Below, in pieces: positions 1-4,661 of a DNA stretch of 7,037 nucleotides. The notes under the pieces are model-generated. The model did not search any database, was not told the DNA's origin, and worked only from the letters and a program-made list of their open reading frames with translations. Source of the stretch: Synergistaceae bacterium (lineage in GTDB: Bacteria > Synergistota > Synergistia > Synergistales > Aminobacteriaceae); assembly GCA_017475805.1 (NCBI GenBank), contig JAFVEW010000207.1:1-7037 (forward strand). Reading direction: 5' to 3'. Within the stretch, counting starts at the first letter, position 1, and the number at the start of each line of letters is the position of its first letter. The position numbers and the translations under genes were made by a program.

Positions 1-693
1 CTTCATATTGATTATTTATACATAAATAAATGCGATATAAGTAAAACGTGTTGCAAAATTATCGAAAAATATATTAAACTACTCATGGCAAAAGACCATA
101 TCTTGCTTAATACCCTACAGGACATGAAGAAATTGACAAATTACAGCGAAAAGAAAAAACAGATTAACGCTTTACTTACAGAAGATGCAGAAGCGCGTAT
201 TTTTGAAATTATAAGCTATGCTGTCTTAAAAAAGCACTACAGCAATATAAAAGTATATTTCGGTTATAGTATTGATTCTATTAAAGAAGAAGAGCTGTGC
301 CTTTTCAAAACTGGGCGAACAAATGCTAACGATGGCGGTATAGATTTTGTAATGCGCCCTATCGGTCGATTCTTCCAAGTAACAGAAGTAAATAATTATG
401 ATAAATACCTACTTGATATTGATAAGGTAATGCATTTTCCTGTTACTTTTGTTATAAAAACGCAATCTCCAAAAAAACAAGTCCTAAAAGAACTTAGTGA
501 TTACATCAAGAAACGTGCAAACGGAATGCGTATTATTGAAAGAAGATATAAAACAGCTATTGAAGAAATAATTACCATTAATGAACTAAAACGATTGATA
601 TATGACTTAAATAATGAAGATATTGATGAGATAATCAGAAATATTGATATTTACTATAAACTTGAGATGAACATAGATGTTATTATAGATTGA
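1..693 (+). CDS. Restriction-endonuclease-like protein, 5' end outside the window (partial)
   Basis: The frame is open from base 1 to the stop at 691-693 (230 codons), so the gene very probably begins upstream. The first ATG, at 85, has no ribosome binding site and the 28 codons before it read like protein. Numbering from that ATG, a helix with a conserved-type glutamate (EARIFEIISYAVL, 36-48) precedes GRTNANDGGIDF (77-88) and GRFFQVTEV (94-102), a D...QxTE arrangement that recalls variant PD-(D/E)xK cores of type II restriction enzymes; the usual catalytic lysine is not in place. A further beta-like segment, FPVTFVIKT (118-126), fits such a fold. If correct, the protein would cleave DNA at a specific site, and a partner methyltransferase would be expected just upstream. 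Frequent ATA, AAT and TAT codons set it apart from the downstream genes and suggest horizontal transfer. The family call rests on motif memory only; another PD-(D/E)xK nuclease role is possible. Confidence 0.6.
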   Translation, partial: LHIDYLYINKCDISKTCCKIIEKYIKLLMAKDHILLNTLQDMKKLTNYSEKKKQINALLTEDAEARIFEIISYAVLKKHYSNIKVYFGYSIDSIKEEELCLFKTGRTNANDGGIDFVMRPIGRFFQVTEVNNYDKYLLDIDKVMHFPVTFVIKTQSPKKQVLKELSDYIKKRANGMRIIERRYKTAIEEIITINELKRLIYDLNNEDIDEIIRNIDIYYKLEMNIDVIID

Positions 694-757
694 TTACTGG
701 AAGGCGGTTGAAGGATATTTCAGACTTGCCTTTAGATTTTGCTGTCTGATAAATAAA

Positions 758-1234
758 ATGAATAAAATAAAAATCATCGGTGCAGGTTTAGCGGGTTGTG
801 AAGCTGCGTGGCAAATTGCTAATCGCGGCTTCGCTGTCGAACGTTACGAAATGCGTCCGGCTCTTTTAACACCGGCTCACAAGACCGAAATGTTAGCTGA
901 AATAGTTTGCTCAAATTCGCTTGGCTCTGAGAACAAAAATGAAAGAATTTCAGCGGCGGGAATTTTGAAAGAAGAATTAGAAATTTTTAACTCATTAATT
1001 CTCTCGTGCGCCTATGCCTCAAGAGTACCAGCAGGCGGTGCTTTGGCTGTAGACCGTGAAAAATTTTCAAGTCTCGTTACTGAAAAAATAATTTTACATA
1101 AAAATATTAAATTAATCAGAGAAGAAGTCAAAACACTCCTCACTTCTAATTTCTCATTCCTAACTATCGTAGCTTCTGAGCCTTTGACTATCATCTGCTT
1201 GAGGGGAAATTATGATAATAGATTTTTTAATTAA
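758..1234 (+). pseudogene. trmFO: trmFO remnant: N-terminal third of folate-dependent tRNA (uracil-5-)-methyltransferase
   Basis: Intact TrmFO (about 435-460 residues) uses FAD and methylenetetrahydrofolate to make m5U54 in the tRNA T-loop. This frame has only 158 codons. Visible family signatures are the FAD-binding GAGLAGCEAAWQ (8-19), YEMRP (30-34), VCSNSL with the conserved Cys51 (50-55), GILKEE (69-74) and VPAGGALAVDR (90-100). The match continues to TIVASEPLT (136-144), equivalent to the usual TIIATGPLTS, then stops: the last 14 or so residues are unrelated, and the final ones are an out-of-frame reading of the next gene's start. The second catalytic cysteine (GCMP region) and the whole C-terminal part are missing, so the product cannot be active as a methyltransferase. 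Between REEV and TIVAS, a 7-base repeat array replaces the normal loop. No Shine-Dalgarno sequence precedes the ATG. Truncation by deletion is my inference; an assembly join at this point is the alternative. Confidence 0.85.
1134..1168 (+). repeat. Heptanucleotide tandem array A, inside the trmFO frame
   Basis: Five 7-base units in a row (CACTCCT, CACTTCT, AATTTCT, CATTCCT, AACTATC) share the pattern (A/C)A(C/T)T(C/T)CT, the last being degenerate. They encode the loop TLLTSNFSFLT, which is about four residues longer than the equivalent loop of B. subtilis TrmFO as I recall it. Since 7 is not a multiple of 3, each unit is read in a different frame. It belongs to the same repeat family as the arrays at 2077-2104, 2122-2156 and 2581-2653. 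Confidence 0.7.
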
Positions 1235-2078
1235 ATTTTTGCGTTTTTTGCCTCATAGAGCCGCGTTATCATTCGGAAGATTTGCAGGACGTTTGGCGCA
1301 TTTTATTTTATGGAAAAAAACAGACCGTTGTGAAGTCCGTTGTGTTAAAGCTCTCGGCATCGGTGTTACTACAGCTCGTGAAATTATAAAAAAATCTTTC
1401 GAGAATATGGGAATGTCGCTCGTTGAGTTTGTTCGTTCGCCTTTGATGATGAAGAATGTTAAAAAATTTGCAATTTTTGACGAGGCAAGCAAAAAAATTT
1501 TGACTGAAGCTCTATCTCGAGGACACGGAGCAATTTTAATGGTCTCTCATATGGACAACTGGGAATTAGCAGCGATGAGAGTCTCAAGCGAAGGTTTCCC
1601 GCTGCATGTTGTTTACACGCCTCAAAGCAATAAAGACGGCGATGATTTTATAAAAAAAATTAGAACTGAAGACGAAGGCATGATTTTAATTCCAAGTGAA
1701 GGTTTTGGAATGAGAGATATTTTCAGAACTCTGAGAGCTGGAGGGATTTTAGTTATTATGCAGGACTTAGACGCCCGTCGAGACGGAATAATTTTGAATT
1801 TTTTAGGATTACCTGCAAGCACTCACGACGGAACAGTGAAACTTTATCAAAAATTCAAATGTCCAATTATTCCTGTGCATTACACGAGAGACAAAAAAAA
1901 TCCTGCGCTGCATTACGTTAAATTTACCGAAATTTTGAGCGACAGACTAGGCTTCGGAGAAGATTTGAAAACATCGCTTGAAATTTGCAACGGCGTCATC
2001 GAAGAATGGATAAAGGAGACTCCTGAACAATGGTTTTGGATAATGGATCGCTGGCAATACACGTTAGGGAAAAATTAG
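1212..2078 (+). CDS. lpxL: LpxL/HtrB-family lipid A biosynthesis acyltransferase
   Basis: Members of this family add a secondary acyl chain from acyl-ACP to the lipid A precursor at the inner face of the cytoplasmic membrane. The 288-residue length is normal for the family. A hydrophobic and basic N-terminus (MIIDFLIKFLRFLP) suits membrane attachment. The acyltransferase HX4(D/E) motif is SHMDNWE, with His113 and Glu118; Asp115 stands where many members have Gly. Later family-like blocks are VYTPQSNKDGDDFIKKIR (about 134-151), the LDARRDG/NFLGLPASTHDG region (about 186-206) and the C-terminal PEQWFWIMDRW. The start is well supported by GAGGGG at 1201-1206, five bases from ATG. The start overlaps the broken trmFO frame. 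The stop TAG (2076-2078) lies at the edge of a 7-base repeat array. Which acyl chain or position is modified cannot be told from the sequence. Presence of this gene is the main evidence for an LPS-bearing outer membrane. Confidence 0.9.
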   Translation: MIIDFLIKFLRFLPHRAALSFGRFAGRLAHFILWKKTDRCEVRCVKALGIGVTTAREIIKKSFENMGMSLVEFVRSPLMMKNVKKFAIFDEASKKILTEALSRGHGAILMVSHMDNWELAAMRVSSEGFPLHVVYTPQSNKDGDDFIKKIRTEDEGMILIPSEGFGMRDIFRTLRAGGILVIMQDLDARRDGIILNFLGLPASTHDGTVKLYQKFKCPIIPVHYTRDKKNPALHYVKFTEILSDRLGFGEDLKTSLEICNGVIEEWIKETPEQWFWIMDRWQYTLGKN

Positions 2079-2104
2079 GAATTAGGAGTTAGGAATTAGG
2101 AATG
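2077..2104 (-). repeat. Heptanucleotide tandem array B, forming the start region of the YqgF-like gene
   Basis: Four contiguous 7-base units on the plus strand (AGGAATT, AGGAGTT, AGGAATT, AGGAATG) are the reverse complement of the (A/C)A(C/T)T(C/T)CT family. The array touches the lpxL stop TAG at 2076-2078, provides AGGAA at 2091-2095 as a ribosome binding site six bases from the start, and ends with the ATG start codon itself at 2102-2104. Confidence 0.85.
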
Positions 2105-2596
2105 AAAAAAATAAATAAAAACACTTCTAACTCTTCACCTCTAACCCCTCACTGTTTAGCCTTTGATCCAGGACGTGATAAAACAGGCTTCGCGTTAGTT
2201 GATTTCGACGGAGAATTAATTTTTTCAGGAATCTTTCCTTCGAGTGAACGCAAAAAATTTTTTGACGCCTTATTAAACGCTAAAAATCTCGGCGAATTTA
2301 TAATCGAAAATCCCGGTAGTTTTTCAAATTTTTCAGATTTAATTTCGCAAATAAAATTTATTGCGATAGGCAACGGAACTCACAGCAAAGAATTTCAGAA
2401 AGCCGCGAGTGTTTTGCCGTTTGAAATTAAAATCGTCGACGAACGAAACACGACCCTTGAAGCTCGAAATTTATATTGGAAGTTACATAAGCCGGATTTT
2501 TTTACGCGACTTTTACCTAAAGGTTTAAGAGTGCCGCCGCGAGTTCTTGACGATTTAGCAGCATTTGCCATAGCACTAAAAGCCATTAGCAATTAG
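2102..2596 (+). CDS. YqgF/RuvX-like RNase H-fold protein (putative resolvase or rRNA-processing nuclease)
   Basis: The fold is that of the RuvC/YqgF nucleases, which in other bacteria process pre-16S rRNA or were proposed to resolve Holliday junctions. Visible family features are a first strand with the acidic residue LAFDPGRDKTGFALVD (19-34; Asp22), IAIGNGTHSK (87-96), VDERNTTLEARNLYW (112-126) and the C-terminal RVPPRVLDDLAAFAIAL (143-159) with Asp150 and Asp151. The length of 164 residues is a little above classical YqgF (about 140), and this looks like the divergent YqgF-like subfamily rather than RuvX itself, so I give no symbol. The first 17 residues, KKINKNTSNSSPLTPH, are poor in structure and largely encoded by a 7-base repeat array. 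It follows lpxL by 23 bases, probably in one transcript. Start, ribosome binding site and stop all lie in the repeat arrays, suggesting translation limited by RNA structure. Confidence 0.75.
   Translation: MKKINKNTSNSSPLTPHCLAFDPGRDKTGFALVDFDGELIFSGIFPSSERKKFFDALLNAKNLGEFIIENPGSFSNFSDLISQIKFIAIGNGTHSKEFQKAASVLPFEIKIVDERNTTLEARNLYWKLHKPDFFTRLLPKGLRVPPRVLDDLAAFAIALKAISN
2122..2156 (+). repeat. Heptanucleotide tandem array C, in the first codons of the YqgF-like gene
   Basis: Five units (CACTTCT, AACTCTT, CACCTCT, AACCCCT, CACTGTT) alternate CA- and AA- starts and fit the family pattern, with the last one degenerate. They encode about residues 8-18, upstream of the first core strand, so the insertion could be tolerated by the protein. 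Array C is the inverted partner of array B, 17 bases away. Confidence 0.75.
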
Positions 2597-2653
2597 AAAT
2601 TAGGAACGAGCGTTATTTATTTCCTACTTCCTAACTCCTAATTCCTACTTGCT
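2581..2653. repeat. Heptanucleotide arrays D1/D2, inverted pair at the end of the YqgF-like gene
   Basis: On the left (2581-2608) are four minus-sense units (AGCCATT, AGCAATT, AGAAATT, AGGAACG), partly within the last codons and stop TAG (2594-2596) of the gene. On the right (2619-2653) are five plus-sense units (ATTTCCT, ACTTCCT, AACTCCT, AATTCCT, ACTTGCT). An 18-base stretch here (2630-2647) is the exact reverse complement of bases 2078-2095 in array B, so the gene is also framed by an inverted repeat of about 0.55 kb. Confidence 0.8.
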
Positions 2654-2658
2654 TTTTT
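2581..2658 (+). terminator. Probable terminator between convergent genes, built from the heptad arrays
   Basis: AGGAA at 2602-2606 pairs with TTCCT at 2621-2625, and outer units pair at about 5 of 7 positions each, giving a long imperfect stem followed by six T residues at 2653-2658. The site lies between two converging genes, where a terminator is expected. It is not a compact GC-rich stem, so strength is uncertain. Confidence 0.4.
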
Positions 2659-3220
2659 ATCTCCAACAGTCATAAACAAAAGCAGGCGGAATATTAAAAG
2701 CTACCCATCTTGTTTTTATATGCGAAAATTTTTTCTTTAAGACGTGTTTCATTATCGAAGAATATTGATAAGCTACGAAATGTCCGCCGGGCTTTAATGA
2801 TTTTAATACAGCGTCCAAAATTCTCACTGTCATTTTTGGCGGTAAAACTGTGAACGGTAAACTCGAAATTACGAAATCTAATTTTTCAATTCCGTTTTCT
2901 TTCATGTAATTATAAAGTTCTTGAGCATCGCTATGAAGTGTTAAGCCTTTATGTTCGGGATGTTCGTCGCGGATTAATTTTTGCAAAGCCGAGTCAATCT
3001 CAAAGACCATAATCTTTGCATCAGGCTTGGCGCGTTTGACAATCTCGCGTGTAAAAACTCCTGTTCCTGCTCCAAGCTCGGCTATAAAATTCGCGTTCTT
3101 CCAATCGACACGGTCAAGCATTGCCTTAGTCAAAAATTTTGAACTCGGAGCGACGCTGCCTATTCTTCGCGGCGAAGAGGCGAAACGTTTTAGAAATGTA
3201 AAGCTCTCTTTGAAACGCAA
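2657..3220 (-). CDS. SAM-dependent methyltransferase, phospholipid N-methyltransferase-like
   Basis: This 187-residue class I methyltransferase begins with the stretch FLKRFASSPRRIGSVAPSS (9-27), typical of the PmtA-like group that methylates phosphatidylethanolamine and of related rRNA-dimethylase-like enzymes. The SAM-binding motif I is ELGAGTGVFTR (48-58), the acidic residue after strand 2 is in VFEID (72-76), and ISSLPF (118-123) occupies the motif IV position. It has no signal peptide or membrane segment; the basic N-terminus may contact the membrane surface. The substrate is not shown by sequence, and a small-molecule or nucleic-acid target remains possible. The start is TTG at 3220: there is no ATG before residue 34, and GAAGGGA lies nine bases upstream. 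It stands alone on the minus strand, converging on the YqgF-like gene and diverging from the sirtuin gene. Confidence 0.8.
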   Translation of the reverse strand: MRFKESFTFLKRFASSPRRIGSVAPSSKFLTKAMLDRVDWKNANFIAELGAGTGVFTREIVKRAKPDAKIMVFEIDSALQKLIRDEHPEHKGLTLHSDAQELYNYMKENGIEKLDFVISSLPFTVLPPKMTVRILDAVLKSLKPGGHFVAYQYSSIMKHVLKKKFSHIKTRWVAFNIPPAFVYDCWR

Positions 3221-3229
3221 TTAAATTAT

Positions 3230-3236
3230 TCCCTTC
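3230..3236 (-). promoter_or_regulatory. Ribosome binding site that fixes the TTG start of the methyltransferase
   Basis: Read on the minus strand, GAAGGGA is followed by nine bases and then TTG at 3220. It supports the non-ATG start and the inclusion of the family's conserved N-terminal segment. Confidence 0.65.
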
Positions 3237-3239
3237 TTA

Positions 3240-3267
3240 TTGTGCTATCATTAATTTTAATTATAAA
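3240..3267 (+). promoter_or_regulatory. Possible sigma-70-type promoter for the sirtuin gene
   Basis: TTGTGC at 3240-3245 and TATAAA at 3262-3267 are 16 bases apart, in the 70-base divergent gap and just upstream of the ribosome binding site AGGGAG (3274-3279). In DNA this AT-rich, such matches arise easily by chance. Confidence 0.25.
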
Positions 3268-3290
3268 TTATACAGGGAGATAAAAATTTC

Positions 3291-3989
3291 ATGGGCGAAA
3301 ATAAAAAAAGACTTGTAGTTCTTACGGGTGCTGGCATAAGTGCGGAAAGCGGCTTCAAAACTTTTAGAGACTCCGGCGGCCTTTGGGAGACTTACAGCGT
3401 CGAGGACGTTGCGAGTATTGAAGGGTGGTATCGAAATCCAAAGTTAGTTACGGATTTTTATAACGATTTAAGAACTCAGCTTGAAAAAGCCCAGCCTAAC
3501 GACGGCCATAAAATTTTAGCTGAACTTGAAAAATATTTTGACGTTCAAATAATAACTCAAAACGTAGATAATCTTCACGAACGAGCAGGCAGCACGAACG
3601 TTTTACATCTTCACGGACTTTTGACGCAGGCGCGCCCCGTTAATAACGAAAATAAAATTATAGATATAGGCTACAGAGCTATGGCTTACGACGAAAAAAA
3701 TTCCGACGGCGAATTAATGCGGCCTCATATAGTTTGGTTCGGCGAGGCTGTTCCTGCAATTACGGAAGCGTCAAGACTTGTTCGCAGTGCTGATATTTTC
3801 GCGGTTATAGGTTCGTCTCTTGTCGTTTATCCTGCGGCGGGACTTGTGAATGATTTGCGCAGCGGAACGAAATCATTTTTAATTGACCCTGCTGAAGTTC
3901 AAGTTCCAAGCTGGCTGAATTTTAGAGTAATTAAAGAAATTGCCTCAAAAGGCACTGCAATAATGAGAGAAGAATTATTAAATTCTTGA
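3291..3989 (+). CDS. Sir2-family NAD-dependent protein deacylase, zinc-free type
   Basis: Sirtuins remove acyl groups from lysines, consuming NAD+ and yielding nicotinamide and O-acyl-ADP-ribose. At 232 residues this is a single catalytic domain. NAD-binding and catalytic motifs are intact: GAGISAESG (13-21), FRDSGGLW (25-32), TQNVDNLHERAG (89-100), HLHG with catalytic His108 (106-109), GSSLVVYPAAG (174-184). There is not a single cysteine, so the four-Cys zinc ribbon of most sirtuins is absent; the segment 112-145 replaces it. The layout resembles zinc-lacking sirtuins that I recall from Bacteroidetes. The class III Y-x-x-R acyl-pocket motif (FYNARR in CobB) reads FYNDLR: Tyr57 is present, but Leu60 occupies the Arg position, with Arg61 next to it. 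AGGGAG lies 11 bases before ATG. It heads a plus-strand series and is followed after 13 bases by the antitoxin genes. The cytoplasmic target is unknown. Confidence 0.88.
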   Translation: MGENKKRLVVLTGAGISAESGFKTFRDSGGLWETYSVEDVASIEGWYRNPKLVTDFYNDLRTQLEKAQPNDGHKILAELEKYFDVQIITQNVDNLHERAGSTNVLHLHGLLTQARPVNNENKIIDIGYRAMAYDEKNSDGELMRPHIVWFGEAVPAITEASRLVRSADIFAVIGSSLVVYPAAGLVNDLRSGTKSFLIDPAEVQVPSWLNFRVIKEIASKGTAIMREELLNS

Positions 3990-4002
3990 AGGTGAAAATT
4001 TA

Positions 4003-4236
4003 ATGACAGCGACAACGATAACACAGGCACAAAAAAAGCTCCCTCAACTTGTTGAGAGTGTCAATTTCGACAACGTGCCGATAATTATCGTGAATGAAAA
4101 TGACGACACAAAAAACGCCGTTCTTATTTCCGAAGATGATTGGAACTCGTTGCAGGAGACGATGTATTTATATTCTATTCCCGGTTTAGTTGAAAGTATT
4201 TTAGATGCTAATAAAAAATCTGAAGGAGGAAAGTGA
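4003..4236 (+). CDS. YefM/Phd-family antitoxin, copy 1, short C-terminus
   Basis: This 77-residue protein has the N-terminal DNA-binding half of Phd/YefM antitoxins, which normally repress their own operon and neutralise an RNase toxin. Typical segments are ITQAQKKLPQLVESVN (6-21), PIIIV (26-30), KNAVLISEDDWNSLQET (37-53) and LYSIPGLVESI (56-66). By hand count it is about 70% identical to copy 2 over the first 71 residues. After that it ends in NKKSEGGK and lacks the acidic, Trp-ending tail seen in copy 2, the region that in this family wraps the toxin. It may therefore act only as a repressor or hetero-oligomer partner, or be a decaying duplicate. AAGGTG (3989-3994), eight bases before ATG, overlaps the end of the sirtuin gene. 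Confidence 0.85.
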   Translation: MTATTITQAQKKLPQLVESVNFDNVPIIIVNENDDTKNAVLISEDDWNSLQETMYLYSIPGLVESILDANKKSEGGK

Positions 4237-4449
4237 ATGCCAGCGACAACAATAAAACAAGCACAAAAAAATCTCGCAGGTCTCATCGAGAGCATTAATC
4301 TTGGCAGTGAACCTATAATAATTGTCAATGAAGAGGACGATACAAAAAACGCCGTTCTTATCTCCGAAGAAGAATTGAATTCGTTGCGGGAAACTTTATA
4401 TTTATATTCCATTCCAGGTTTAGTTAAAAGCATTTTAGAAGCTGACAAA
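4003..4449 (+). repeat. Tandem gene duplication (two antitoxin copies, 234-base spacing)
   Basis: Bases 4003-4215 and 4237-4449 align without gaps as two 71-codon units. Conservation also holds at the DNA level, for example the 20 bases beginning ACAAAAAACGCC in each copy. Between the units lie only the divergent tail of copy 1 and the ribosome binding site of copy 2. Confidence 0.85.
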
Positions 4450-4497
4450 GAACCTCTTTCAGAGTGTACGCCTTATGATCCTAATGAGGAATGGTAG
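4237..4497 (+). CDS. YefM/Phd-family antitoxin, copy 2, full length
   Basis: This 86-residue antitoxin contains the same core as copy 1 (IKQAQKNLAGLIESIN, 6-21; KNAVLISEEELNSLRET, 37-53; LYSIPGLVKSI, 56-66) plus the acidic tail ECTPYDPNEEW (76-86), typical of YefM/Axe proteins that bind YoeB/Txe toxins. Its ATG follows the stop of copy 1 without a gap (TGA then ATG), and its ribosome binding site GAAGGAGG lies inside copy 1's last codons, so the two are translationally coupled. The toxin remnant starts three bases after its stop. With the toxin broken, its remaining job may be repression of this operon or neutralising a related toxin elsewhere in the genome; both are inference. Confidence 0.88.
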   Translation: MPATTIKQAQKNLAGLIESINLGSEPIIIVNEEDDTKNAVLISEEELNSLRETLYLYSIPGLVKSILEADKEPLSECTPYDPNEEW

Positions 4498-4499
4498 AA

Positions 4500-4661
4500 A
4501 TGTATCTCGTAAAATTCACAAAGCGTGCTGAAAAAGATAAGAAATTACTTAAAGCAGCAAAACTCGAGAAACAGACAAAAAAATTATTAGATATTCTCGT
4601 CATTAATCCAGAATGTGGTCGCATTATGAATAAAAATCTAAAGGAGGAAAAATTTTTATAA
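4500..4661 (+). pseudogene. YoeB/Txe-type toxin, N-terminal half only
   Basis: A 53-codon frame directly follows the antitoxin, with GAGGA at 4486-4490 as ribosome binding site. It starts MYLVKFTKRAEKDKKLLKAA and continues LEKQTKKLLDILVINPE, the usual start of YoeB/Txe mRNA interferases, which are about 85 residues long and cut mRNA at the ribosome. After Pro37 the resemblance ends: the expected PYEKL, SRRINIQHRLVY and terminal HY segments, which carry the catalytic residues, are replaced by ECGRIMNKNLKEEKFL. The toxin should be inactive. The last codons are the ribosome binding region of the next gene, and TAA overlaps its ATG by one base, so a deletion appears to have joined the mid-toxin to the leader of that gene. 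The short product might still bind antitoxin; that is speculation. Confidence 0.75.
4641..4647 (+). promoter_or_regulatory. Strong but distant ribosome binding site for the 468-residue protein
   Basis: AAGGAGG is a near-perfect anti-16S match, but 13 bases separate it from the ATG at 4661, longer than usual. No closer in-frame ATG exists. It is read through as codons of the truncated toxin, which may couple the two. Confidence 0.6.

Larger units (their letters stand above)
2077..2156 (+). promoter_or_regulatory. Possible RNA hairpin covering ribosome binding site and start codon
   Basis: Pairing array B (2077-2104) with array C (2122-2149) unit by unit, I count 22 of 28 positions as Watson-Crick or G-U pairs, with a 17-base A-rich loop at 2105-2121. 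The stem would bury AGGAA (2091-2095) and the ATG (2102-2104). This is a hand pairing with several mismatches; stability and any regulatory role are inference. Confidence 0.35.

Noticed and set aside
85..87. ATG at 85 as the true start of the first gene
   Set aside because: No ribosome binding site precedes it and the frame is open and protein-like to base 1, so an upstream start is more likely.
2077..2104. TTAGG-like telomeric or satellite repeat
   Set aside because: The period is 7 with drifting bases, the arrays are short and occur in both orientations at gene borders of a bacterial operon.
2077..2653. Insertion sequence or CRISPR array bounded by the inverted heptads
   Set aside because: The enclosed gene is YqgF-like without transposase motifs, no target-site duplication is seen, and the repeats have no unique spacers.
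3027..3224. 65-codon plus-strand frame
   Set aside because: It is a shadow of the N-terminal part of the minus-strand methyltransferase, which carries clear SAM-binding motifs.
3291..3989. Sir2-domain phage-defence effector
   Set aside because: The protein is a lone catalytic domain with the deacylase motifs intact and no fused SLOG, TIR, APAZ or other defence domain, and no defence partner nearby.
4044..4448. 134-codon open frame on the minus strand with an internal repeat
   Set aside because: It is exactly antisense to the two duplicated antitoxin genes, and its repeat simply mirrors that duplication; there is no ribosome binding site or family match.
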